DNA of 64,000 bases from Pseudomonadota bacterium (GTDB lineage Bacteria > Bdellovibrionota > Bacteriovoracia > Bacteriovoracales > Bacteriovoracaceae): contig JAIYDL010000005.1 of assembly GCA_027487515.1 (NCBI GenBank), positions 1 to 64,000 of the forward strand, given 5' to 3'. This document shows, in pieces, positions 41,071 to 48,668 of this stretch. The translations under genes were made by a program, and so were the position numbers. Within the stretch, counting starts at the first letter, position 1. Every line of letters starts with the position of its first letter. A model generated the notes under the pieces. It made no database searches and was not told where the DNA came from. It worked only from the letters and a program-made list of their open reading frames with translations.

Positions 41071-41904
41071 TTAGCCGAGAAGCTTAAGGGCAAAATTCGG
41101 GGCCTGGTTCGCCTGCGCGAGGACGGAAACACCTGCCTGTGAAAGAATGTTATTCTTCGTCAGGTCGGCGGTCTCCGACGCCACGTCGACGTCGCGGATC
41201 CGGGAGTTCGCACCAGACATGTTTTCCTCTGCGATCGCAATCGTGCTACTCGCCGATTGCAAGCGGTTTTGGAGCGCACCGAGGTTGGCCCGGGTTCCGT
41301 TAATCCGTAACAGAGCGTCGTCCAGCTTAGACAGTGATAACTGGGCACCTTCCTTACTCGTGATGTTCTCTCCGAAGAGGCCAATCGATTTAAGCGTGGT
41401 GTCCGTGCTAGAAGATTCAAACCGGATCCGATCGTTGGTTGGATCGTTGTGGATACCGACTTGGATCTCGACAAGCCCCCCGGTTCCGTCGAGGAGCTTC
41501 CGACCGTTGAACTCTGAGACTTCGGAGATCCGATCGATCTCTTCGAGAAGACTCTGGAATTCGATGTTCGAGAAACTTCGCTCTTCGTCGCCGACGGTAT
41601 CAGAAGCTGCCTGGATGGAAAGCTCTCTGAGTCGGATGATGATATTAGATACCTCGTTGATCGCGCCTTCCGCTGTCTGAATAAGTGAAATGCCGTCATC
41701 TGAGTTCCTTCTTGCTTGCCGGAGGCCTCGGATCTGCGCTTTCAGTTTTTCACTGATCGCTAATCCAGCCGCGTCGTCGCCCGCACGAGTTATCCGTTCA
41801 CCACTGGACAACTTCCTAAGGTTGTTATCCAGGTTATTCTTCGTGATCCCTAAAGAACGCTGAGCTGCTAAGCTCGAGACGTTCGTATTTATACGTAATC
41901 CCAT
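41071..41904 (-). CDS. fliC: flagellin
   Basis: This 277-residue flagellin has the conserved D0/D1 N-terminus (MGLRINTNVSSLAAQRSL, ITRAGDDAAGLAISEKLKAQIRGL) and C-terminus (RIRDVDVASETADLTKNNIL, LAQANQAPNFALKLLG), with only a small variable middle, so it should build a thin, simple filament. It is the second of two tandem flagellin genes; its paralogue starts 181 bases upstream. AAAGGA precedes the ATG. A short hairpin GTGGAC/GTCCAC sits in the leader (41948-41964). Confidence 0.96.
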   Translation of the reverse strand: MGLRINTNVSSLAAQRSLGITKNNLDNNLRKLSSGERITRAGDDAAGLAISEKLKAQIRGLRQARRNSDDGISLIQTAEGAINEVSNIIIRLRELSIQAASDTVGDEERSFSNIEFQSLLEEIDRISEVSEFNGRKLLDGTGGLVEIQVGIHNDPTNDRIRFESSSTDTTLKSIGLFGENITSKEGAQLSLSKLDDALLRINGTRANLGALQNRLQSASSTIAIAEENMSGANSRIRDVDVASETADLTKNNILSQAGVSVLAQANQAPNFALKLLG

Positions 41905-41947
41905 TTGTTAGTCCTTTGTTGTCATTGTCGAACCTCCATGTTCAGTA

Positions 41948-41964
41948 GTGGACTTCATGTCCAC
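41948..41964 (-). promoter_or_regulatory. short hairpin in the leader of the second flagellin gene
   Basis: GTGGAC, 5-nt loop, GTCCAC, about 44-60 bases upstream of the start codon. It might stabilise the flagellin mRNA; no T-run follows on the minus strand. Confidence 0.35.
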
Positions 41965-42085
41965 GGTTGTTTATTTGGTAAAAAACGACCCTGTAAGCTT
42001 CAGCTTGCTAGTACACACCCACTATCAAGTTGCAGGATTTGTTTTACATCAGTTTGGACCCGTCAAGGCCGGTTCCTCAGAGTGG

Positions 42086-42934
42086 TTACCCCTGGGACGC
42101 GGCATTAATAAGGCTGATAGCGCTCGTCGTAGACTGGTTCGCCTGGGCCAGCACTGAAGTACCTGCTTGCATCAAGATGTTCGTCCGGGTCATCTCAGAC
42201 GTTGCGGATGCAATGTCCGTGTCTCGGATTCGGGAGTTCGCTGCCGACAAGTTCTCGTTCGAGATCTGAATGTTGTTGATCGTCGACTGAAGCCGGTTCT
42301 GGAGCGCACCGAAGTCTGCGCGGATTCCGGAAACGTTCTGGATCGACTGATCAATCGCCGCGAGCGAGTTCTGTGCCGAGATCTTATCCGAAACGGACGC
42401 AAGATTGAGGCCGAGGGCCGCGACGTTGACGTCTGCCGAAGAAGCGTCGAAGGTCAGTCGATCGGCGAGCGGATCGTTCCGCGTACCGATCTGGATGTCG
42501 AAGACGGAGCCGGTACCGTTCAAGAGAGGAACACGGTTGAACTCGGTGGAGTTCGCGATCCGGTCAACTTCCGAAAGGAGCTGCTCGAATTCCACGTTCA
42601 GGAACTTCCGTTCCGTTGGTCCGATGGTGTCAGAAGCTGCCTGGACTGCAAGCTCCCGAAGCCGGATCATGATGTTACTGACCTCGGAGAGCGCGCCTTC
42701 CGCGATCTGCACGAGGGAGACACCGTCTTGAGCGTTTCGCTCGGCTTGACCTAGGCCTCGAATCTGCGCCTTGAGGTTTTCCGAGATCGCAAGACCGGCG
42801 GCATCGTCACCCGCACGGTTAATCCGCTGTCCCGAAGAGAGTTGCTCTAGCACTTTCTGCTGAGCACCGCGTGTCTGTCCCAAGTTCCTCTGCGCATTTA
42901 GCGAGGCGACGTTGGTGTTAATCCTTAAACCCAT
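42086..42934 (-). CDS. fliC: flagellin
   Basis: This 282-residue flagellin has the same compact D0/D1-only layout as its downstream paralogue: MGLRINTNVASLNAQRNL and INRAGDDAAGLAISENLKAQIRGL at the N-terminus, RIRDTDIASATSEMTRTNIL at the C-terminus, ending INAASQG. AAGGAGG lies before the ATG. A sigma-28-like promoter stands about 80 bases upstream, so it should be expressed late in flagellar assembly. Confidence 0.96.
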   Translation of the reverse strand: MGLRINTNVASLNAQRNLGQTRGAQQKVLEQLSSGQRINRAGDDAAGLAISENLKAQIRGLGQAERNAQDGVSLVQIAEGALSEVSNIMIRLRELAVQAASDTIGPTERKFLNVEFEQLLSEVDRIANSTEFNRVPLLNGTGSVFDIQIGTRNDPLADRLTFDASSADVNVAALGLNLASVSDKISAQNSLAAIDQSIQNVSGIRADFGALQNRLQSTINNIQISNENLSAANSRIRDTDIASATSEMTRTNILMQAGTSVLAQANQSTTSAISLINAASQG

Positions 42935-43015
42935 ATATCCTCCTTGATGTGGGTTTCACTCGTTCTCAATCCGTGAGAGGAGTGGTGAAGGCCACTGATG
43001 GCTTTCACGTATAAC

Positions 43016-43042
43016 TTTTCGACACCGCAGCAAAAGACTTGA
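43016..43042 (-). promoter_or_regulatory. sigma-28 (FliA)-type promoter for the flagellin gene
   Basis: On the minus strand TCAAGTCT, 11 nt, GTCGAAAA. Each half differs from TAAAGTTT/GCCGATAA at two positions, with the standard spacing. The leader would be about 75 nt. Confidence 0.5.
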
Positions 43043-43112
43043 GAAAGGATGTTGAAAAATTCGACATGGCTCAAAAAATCGATTAAATTATTGAAATCAT
43101 GGAGCTCTAGTG

Positions 43113-44126
43113 ATGGGCAAGATTTTCCGCTTAAACGACTACCCTTTAGGTTTTGAGAAGACGCTCACACTCATCGAGACCGGTCTGGGCTATCAAAAGC
43201 CTCACTCCTTCAAAGAGGACTTTGCTCCCCTGATTGATCCTCGAAATCACCGCAACTGCTTCATCTACGTGAACGATGCTGGTGAGGTCCTAGCGCACAT
43301 CGGTGTGAAAGAAAAGCAACTCTCCCTGGATGGACGGCCGTACACTTTCTCTCTCCTGGGAGGAATCGTGGTCGCCGAGGCCCACCGAGGAAAAGGAATT
43401 TTCAAGGAGCTTCTCATCGAAGTGCTTGCGGAGAAGCGCGACGAGACTACGGCCTTCCTCCTCTGGAGTAACCTGGAGAAACTCTACTCTCCCTATGGAT
43501 TCTACCTCTGTGGAACGCAGTTCGAATACTCAGGAACAGGAGGTTCAGAGGGGTTTACGAAGACGCGCCTGAGCGAGCTCTCAGAGAATGAGCTCGCCGA
43601 GCTCACAGAGCTGTTCGAGAAATCTTTCCGGAAGACGTACCTCACATTCGAGCGGACTCGAGCGGACTGGGATCTTCTCGCTGCCATCACTTCTGCCGAC
43701 CTCTACCTGCGCCGACGGGACGGCAAGCTCACGGACTACTACTTCCAGAACAAAGGGCAGGATCTCACAGGACTGATCTACGAGTATGGGTCGACCCAAG
43801 AGATGGCCACGGTCCTGCGAGAGTTGGCGGGAACGGGCAAACTCTGGACAGGGGTTCCCGTGGCAGAAACTGAGGCGCAGCAGTTTCAATTCATGCTGGC
43901 ACCGGGAGACCTTGCAAAGTTCACGGCATTCATCAAGGCCTACACGCAAGGAAAGTTTCTCATCCGGAACATCAACGTCATGAAGCAAGAGGTCTTCTTT
44001 GACTTCGGTGGTGAAACACTGATGCTTGAGCTGGAGGAGTTTCTGGTCGGTGTGTTTGGGCCTGGACAGTACGAGGAACTGGGAGATCTACCACCCCTTT
44101 TCGTGAGCGGTTTGGATAGTGTTTAA
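43113..44126 (+). CDS. GNAT-family N-acetyltransferase
   Basis: This 337-residue protein has an N-terminal GNAT domain. The acetyl-CoA loop is EAHRGKGIFKELL (about 90-102, R/Q-x-x-G-x-G/A), followed by LLWSNLEKLYSPYGFYLCG. The C-terminal half is a second alpha/beta region, as in Eis-like long GNATs. The acceptor is unknown. I start at the ATG at 43113 with GGAG upstream rather than the GTG one codon earlier. It diverges from the flagellin genes. Confidence 0.78.
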   Translation: MGKIFRLNDYPLGFEKTLTLIETGLGYQKPHSFKEDFAPLIDPRNHRNCFIYVNDAGEVLAHIGVKEKQLSLDGRPYTFSLLGGIVVAEAHRGKGIFKELLIEVLAEKRDETTAFLLWSNLEKLYSPYGFYLCGTQFEYSGTGGSEGFTKTRLSELSENELAELTELFEKSFRKTYLTFERTRADWDLLAAITSADLYLRRRDGKLTDYYFQNKGQDLTGLIYEYGSTQEMATVLRELAGTGKLWTGVPVAETEAQQFQFMLAPGDLAKFTAFIKAYTQGKFLIRNINVMKQEVFFDFGGETLMLELEEFLVGVFGPGQYEELGDLPPLFVSGLDSV

Positions 44127-44149
44127 GAGGGACGGGAAAACCGCCCCTC
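44127..44149. terminator. hairpin between convergent genes
   Basis: GAGGGACGG and CCGCCCCTC pair with one mismatch around GAAAA. It lies right after the acetyltransferase stop and 16 bases before the stop of the convergent gene. No T-run is seen. Confidence 0.5.
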
Positions 44150-44164
44150 TCAGGTTGAATGGTC

Positions 44165-44770
44165 CTAGCGGCACTCGATGATTCTTATCCCGTAACTACA
44201 GGTGTACTTCTTTTTAACTTCTTGAAGTGCATTGACCTCGGCTTCGGTCGCGTTCCGGCCACGGGCCCCTACGATGAAGCGGTCATCTGGATTTCCGGCC
44301 GCAGAAGTGCAAGCGGCGGTGCAGAAGTTCCGGGGCTCTGAAGCGATGAGCGGTTCGCACTTGTACGTTCTAACGCCGTAGCTACAAGTGTAAGTTCTTT
44401 GGATTGCTTGCTTCGCAAGCATGTCAGCCTCGAGCTCTGTGTAGGCCGTACTGGACGCGAGGAAACGCGTATCGACCGATCCATGAACAGAGATACAGCC
44501 TGCCGAGCAATAAATCTGTGAATCAGACGGACTGCCTTCGTACTGCTCAAGGCGCTGTTGCAGTTGGCGGTTTACGTCCCGGAGGCGGGAATTTTCACTT
44601 CGTAATTGTGCGAGTTCTCCACGGCCCGAGCTTGCCGACTCACAGATGCGGAGCTGCTCGCGAGCATCGGCCAGGCGATCGCGGACCTGCCGGAGCCTAA
44701 GCTCACAGGAGTCCTGAGAGAAGGCCGTGAGGGAGGACGAAACCATGATCAAGGTTAGGAAGAATTTCAT
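44165..44770 (-). CDS. secreted coiled-coil protein with two four-cysteine repeats (copy 1)
   Basis: This 201-residue protein has a signal peptide (to about 19), a coiled coil of Arg/Leu/Glu heptads (25-78), and two tandem repeats of about 52 residues. Repeat 1 has C88, C92, C129 and C138; repeat 2 has C150, C154, C191 and C200. Each repeat reads [YF]CxAxC ... DxRF ... TEAE ... YTCSYGxR ... C. No family is recognised. Its neighbour at 44961 is a full-length paralogue, so the pair arose by gene duplication after an internal duplication. It is probably an envelope protein. Confidence 0.75.
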   Translation of the reverse strand: MKFFLTLIMVSSSLTAFSQDSCELRLRQVRDRLADAREQLRICESASSGRGELAQLRSENSRLRDVNRQLQQRLEQYEGSPSDSQIYCSAGCISVHGSVDTRFLASSTAYTELEADMLAKQAIQRTYTCSYGVRTYKCEPLIASEPRNFCTAACTSAAGNPDDRFIVGARGRNATEAEVNALQEVKKKYTCSYGIRIIECR

Positions 44771-44896
44771 TCGAGAGCTCCTTTGTGCAAGTGTTTGCGG
44801 GAAGTATACTTGCGGTAGGGCTTAAACATCAGACGCCGGGAAGATTCGACAGACGGTGACTAAGAATTTGACACCGGAGGAGATAGAGCAGGTCTC

Positions 44897-44925
44897 AAAA
44901 AAGAGCGGCCGTGAGTACGGCCGCT
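44897..44925 (-). terminator. intrinsic terminator after copy 2 of the four-cysteine protein
   Basis: On the minus strand AGCGGCCGT, a 4-nt loop, ACGGCCGCT, then C and six T, 36 bases past the stop at 44961. The two paralogues are therefore probably separate transcripts. Confidence 0.93.
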
Positions 44926-44960
44926 TGGAGAGCTTTGAGGTTTAATCTACAGAAACCGCC

Positions 44961-45566
44961 TTAGCGGCAGCTAACGATCTTCACGCCGAAGTTACAAGAG
45001 TACTTCGCGTGAGTGTCTTTGAGCGCGTTGACCTCCGCCTCAGTGACATTGCGGCCTCGAGCACCAACCAGGTAGCGCTCATCAGGGATCCCAGAAGAAG
45101 TCACACAGGCAGCTGTGCAGAAGCTTCTCGCCTCGCTAGAACGCATCGGCTCGCACTTGTAGGTTTGGACACCGAAGTTGCAAGAGTAGGCTTGCTGAGT
45201 TGCCTGCTTCGCGAGGAGGTCCGCTTCGAGCTCAGTGAACGCCGTCGCCGTCATGAGGTACCGCGTGTCGATGATGCTATTGTAGGAGATGCACCCAGCA
45301 GCGCAGAAGAACTCGTTGCTAGGGTAGTTTCCTTCGAGCTCGTCGATGCGACGCTGAAGACGACGATTCGCTTCCCGGAGGCGGAAATTTTCATTGCGTA
45401 AATATTCGAGTTCTCCCCGATCTGGGTTGCTCGCCTCACAAGCTCGTAACCGGGCCGACACATCCGCGAGACGTTCGCGCAACTGCTGAACACGGATTTG
45501 ACACGAGTCCTGGGAAAAAGCGGGCAGGCAAAACATGAGGGTCAGAAGAATGACGAGCAATTTCAT
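44961..45566 (-). CDS. secreted coiled-coil protein with two four-cysteine repeats (copy 2)
   Basis: Also 201 residues and collinear with the copy at 44165. It has a signal peptide, coiled coil (25-78) and two repeats with the same eight-cysteine spacing (FCAAGC ... YSCNFGVQTYKC; FCTAAC ... YSCNFGVKIVSC). Repeats at equivalent positions in the two proteins resemble each other more than repeats within one protein, so the repeat is older than the gene duplication. It follows the UbiB gene by only 34 bases, with an SD-overlapping hairpin between. Confidence 0.75.
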   Translation of the reverse strand: MKLLVILLTLMFCLPAFSQDSCQIRVQQLRERLADVSARLRACEASNPDRGELEYLRNENFRLREANRRLQRRIDELEGNYPSNEFFCAAGCISYNSIIDTRYLMTATAFTELEADLLAKQATQQAYSCNFGVQTYKCEPMRSSEARSFCTAACVTSSGIPDERYLVGARGRNVTEAEVNALKDTHAKYSCNFGVKIVSCR

Positions 45567-45574
45567 TTTGTACT

Positions 45575-45596
45575 CCTATTTAAGTGACTAAATAGG
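45575..45596 (-). promoter_or_regulatory. 8-bp hairpin overlapping the ribosome-binding site
   Basis: CCTATTTA, 6-nt loop, TAAATAGG on the minus strand. Its 3' arm contains the GG of the AGGAG sequence that serves the gene at 45566, so folding would partly hide the ribosome-binding site. It could be a simple translational switch or chance. Confidence 0.4.
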
Positions 45597-45600
45597 TTTA

Positions 45601-47313
45601 CTAGAATTTTTTAAGTAAGGCCATCCGGATGAGAAGATAATTCGCTGCGCTCCAGAAAATCCAGGTAAGGGGCGGGATATCGTAGAGTGAAGTGACCACA
45701 GTGTTTCGAATAAAAATGGCACCGATGAGCAGGCACACACACGTCAAGAGCGACTGGCCTAGAATGAAAAGCGAGCGAGACACGCTTCGGGAAAAGGTGT
45801 CGAGGTCTCGGATCCGAAGCTCGAGCGAGTAATTGTTCCTGGACGCTTCTTTGAGGAACCACTTCAAATGCTTCGGGATGATCCGAAGGGAGCTGATCAC
45901 ATCCTTCGCGACCCACATGAGCTCTTCCTGAGCGTTCTTCTTGGAGAGGAGTTCGTTCACGAGCTTCGGGAGATCTTTTTCGAGGACTTTGAAAATGTTG
46001 ACGTCAAGGCCAATGGATTTGCCGACCCCGTCTAAGGTCATCAGCGCTCGGAAGATGATGAACCATTCGCGCGGGAGGTAGAGCTCGTGCTTGGAGAGGG
46101 TGCGGATGAGGTTCCGCACCAGTTCGGTCATGTTCGTCTCTTTGACGGAGAGACCGATGTAGGGAGAAATGGCGTCTTTGATGTCTCGGATCAGCTCCTC
46201 GTGATCAGGGACGGATTCGTACTCCGCGACCTCGAGGAATTCGTAGACGAGGTTGTCGAAGTTGTAGGTGAGAACGGCGTAAAGGATCGCGACCAAGTTG
46301 GCACGGTTGCGCTTACTTAAGTTTCCCATGAGACCGAAGTCAATGATCCCGATCCGGCGATCCCGGAGCACGAGGAAATTCCCGCCGTGGAGGTCGGCGT
46401 GAAAGAACCCGTCGGCGAGGAGCGTGTGCGTGAAGAGCTCGATGCTCTTCTCGAGCTTCTCTCCCATGTCGGGACCCATCTCGTCGATCGAGCGGAACTG
46501 GTTGAAGGGCTTCCCGTCGAGGAACTCGAGGACGAGGACCTCTTTGGTGCTGTACTCGCGGTAGACCTTCGGGACGACGAGGAACTTATCTTTGTCGATG
46601 ACCTCGAGGTTGCGCCGGAGCCGCTCACAGTTCTGGGCCTCGATTAAGAAATTGAGCTCATTCTGGGTGCTCTTGAAGAAGTCGGAAATCATCTTCGACA
46701 TACCGAGGAAACGGATCTCGGCTGAGACCTTCTCGAGCTTCTCGACGATGAAGAACAAGATCTCGAAGTCGGTCATGATCAGCTTCGTGATCTTCGGGCG
46801 GCGAACCTTCACCACCACCTTCTGCCCGTCATGCAGCTGGGCCCGGTAGACGACGCCGATGGACGCCGTGCCGATCGGTGTCGAATCAACCGACTGGAAG
46901 ATCTCGGACAGACTCTTCCCCAGGTTCTCTTCGATGACCTTCTGGGCCACCTCGAAGGGGATCCCTTTGACCTGGTTCTGCAGAAGCTTCAGTTCCCGGA
47001 TCAGCGAGGGTTCGAGAATGTCCTCGCGCGTGGCCATGAGCTGGCCGAGCTTGATGAAGCTGGGCCCCAGTTCCTCGAAGCTGCGCCGGAGCTGCTCGCC
47101 GAAGATCTGCCACCACTCCTCGTTGGAGAGGTCTTCGCGCTTGAGCTCGGAGACCCGCGCCGGAAGGACGAACCCAGGGATGAGCTTGTCGAGACCCGAC
47201 TTCAAGATCAGCTCCGCGAAGCCGTGCCGGCTCAGAACGGTGAGGATCTCCCGGAACCGGGAAACGTTCTTAATTGTTTTCGTAATACCAAGGCCGGTCT
47301 TGATGATGTCCAT
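45601..47313 (-). CDS. ubiB: UbiB/AarF-type ABC1 atypical kinase
   Basis: This 570-residue protein has the ABC1 signature KPGQ-like FIKLGQLMATREDILEP (about 66-90), the alanine-rich nucleotide loop TASIGVVYRAQL (about 150-160), the catalytic HADLHGGN and the metal-binding DFGLMG. Two hydrophobic helices at the C-terminus (about 510-565) anchor it in the membrane. UbiB/AarF proteins support quinone or other lipid biosynthesis. Here menaquinone is a guess from the bc complex type. It diverges from the gene at 47398. Confidence 0.88.
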   Translation of the reverse strand: MDIIKTGLGITKTIKNVSRFREILTVLSRHGFAELILKSGLDKLIPGFVLPARVSELKREDLSNEEWWQIFGEQLRRSFEELGPSFIKLGQLMATREDILEPSLIRELKLLQNQVKGIPFEVAQKVIEENLGKSLSEIFQSVDSTPIGTASIGVVYRAQLHDGQKVVVKVRRPKITKLIMTDFEILFFIVEKLEKVSAEIRFLGMSKMISDFFKSTQNELNFLIEAQNCERLRRNLEVIDKDKFLVVPKVYREYSTKEVLVLEFLDGKPFNQFRSIDEMGPDMGEKLEKSIELFTHTLLADGFFHADLHGGNFLVLRDRRIGIIDFGLMGNLSKRNRANLVAILYAVLTYNFDNLVYEFLEVAEYESVPDHEELIRDIKDAISPYIGLSVKETNMTELVRNLIRTLSKHELYLPREWFIIFRALMTLDGVGKSIGLDVNIFKVLEKDLPKLVNELLSKKNAQEELMWVAKDVISSLRIIPKHLKWFLKEASRNNYSLELRIRDLDTFSRSVSRSLFILGQSLLTCVCLLIGAIFIRNTVVTSLYDIPPLTWIFWSAANYLLIRMALLKKF

Positions 47314-47397
47314 ATGGAACTATAGTCGCTTTTCTTTCTATGGTAAGTTAAAATGCCCACAGAACCAACGCTCACTGAGCAAGAACTTATTACCCCT

Positions 47398-47895
47398 ATG
47401 CTAAAGCTGACCATTTTAATTCTGCTCCTCTTCTCGATCGGCGCCCGCGGAGCGGAAACCTGTAGTCGCGTGGCGACCGTGAACTACCAAGAGGTGCTCG
47501 TCGACGTGAGTAACAAGAACCGCGGCGAAGGCCTCCGCTACTACCTCGAGAAAGACGAGGTGGCCAAGGGGCTTCTCAACGAGTACCAGGCGAACAACAT
47601 CCCGACCTGGAAAAGCGCGGCCCTCAGTTCGGTGGGAACAGCGCTGATGCTGGGCGGACTCGTCAGTTCTGGCAGCGGGAACTCTCAGACCACTCGCAAT
47701 TTTCTCCTCATCGGCGGCGCAACGATGATCGCCGTGAGTTACCTCATTTCGAAGACAAACCAGTACAACAATGAGTATTTACTTTTGAAATCGGTTGAGG
47801 AATATAACAAGCGGAACACGCCGAAGATTTTTTTTTCGCCGACGGATCCGAAGCATGGCCTCGGCGCGGGGATCGGTATAGGCCAGGAGTTTTAG
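47398..47895 (+). CDS. small secreted or membrane protein of unknown function
   Basis: Starting at the ATG at 47398 gives a signal peptide (MLKLTILILLLFSIGARGAE) and a 165-residue protein. A longer frame from 47353 lacks support. After a polar region, one or two hydrophobic segments rich in Gly and Ser (about 77-93 and 101-117) suggest a membrane hairpin. No family is recognised. Its stop codon is directly followed by the GTG of the zinc-ribbon gene, so the two are co-transcribed. Confidence 0.6.
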   Translation: MLKLTILILLLFSIGARGAETCSRVATVNYQEVLVDVSNKNRGEGLRYYLEKDEVAKGLLNEYQANNIPTWKSAALSSVGTALMLGGLVSSGSGNSQTTRNFLLIGGATMIAVSYLISKTNQYNNEYLLLKSVEEYNKRNTPKIFFSPTDPKHGLGAGIGIGQEF

Positions 47896-48186
47896 GTGGC
47901 GCTCAATTGTTATAAATGTGCAAAGGCGCTGCCCGAATCCTTTACTCTCCTCGTTGGCCGGAGGGACACGTGCCCGGCCTGCGGCGCCGACGTCCGGTGC
48001 TGCAAGCTCTGCCAATTCTTCGACCCCAAGGCCTACAATGAGTGCCGAGAATCTTCCGCCGACCGCGTCACCGATAAAGAGAAAGCTAACTTTTGTGATT
48101 ATTTTAAGATAGGCTCTCCAGGGTCTAATCCGGACAAAGAACGACAAGACGCGCTCGCCAAAGCGGCCGCCCTCTTTAAGAAGTAG
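47896..48186 (+). CDS. zinc-ribbon protein
   Basis: A 96-residue protein with GTG start, supported by AGGAG 6 nt upstream. It contains several Cys pairs: CYKC, CPAC, CCKLC, then single Cys at about 50 and 67, enough for two metal sites. The C-terminus is helical and charged. Zinc binding is inferred from the cysteine pattern. Function is unknown. It sits 11 bases before greA in a probable operon. Confidence 0.7.
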   Translation: MALNCYKCAKALPESFTLLVGRRDTCPACGADVRCCKLCQFFDPKAYNECRESSADRVTDKEKANFCDYFKIGSPGSNPDKERQDALAKAAALFKK

Positions 48187-48197
48187 CTGAGGAATCT

Positions 48198-48668
48198 ATG
48201 AGCGAACCGATAACCCTGAAAGGCAAGAAACTCCTTGAGGACGAACTCAAAAACCTCATCACCGTCGAGCGCGAGCAAATCAAGCAGGCGATCTCCGATG
48301 CGCGGGAGCTCGGTGACCTGAAGGAAAACGCTGAGTACGCCGCGGCGAAAGAGCGCCAGTCGATCATCGAAGGCCGGATCCTCGACGTGCAGTCGAAGCT
48401 CGCCCGGGGTCGCGTGGTGGATACGACGAACATCAAATCAGAGAAGGTCGTCTTCGGTGCGACTGTAACCGTCTACGATCAGCAGAAAAAAATCACCGTC
48501 ACCTTCCAGCTCGTGGGCGAAGACGAGGCGATGACCGACGCAGCGAAGATATCCTACAATTCTCCGCTGGGTAAAGCGCTCATCGGGAAAGAGCCCGGCG
48601 ACGAAGCGATCGTCAAGGCCCCAAAGGGCGATCTGACCTATGAAGTCCAAGAAATCAAATACTGCTGA
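48198..48668 (+). CDS. greA: transcription elongation factor GreA
   Basis: This 156-residue factor rescues backtracked RNA polymerase. The N-terminal coiled coil carries the acidic tip (ARELGDLKENAEYAAAKE, with the conserved Asp and Glu of the D-x-x-E-N-A-E box) and the C-terminal domain ends YNSPLGKALIGKEPGDE. A one-residue loss of the N-terminal translation start Met context was checked: ATG 48198 fits. recG overlaps its last 29 bases. Confidence 0.95.
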   Translation: MSEPITLKGKKLLEDELKNLITVEREQIKQAISDARELGDLKENAEYAAAKERQSIIEGRILDVQSKLARGRVVDTTNIKSEKVVFGATVTVYDQQKKITVTFQLVGEDEAMTDAAKISYNSPLGKALIGKEPGDEAIVKAPKGDLTYEVQEIKYC

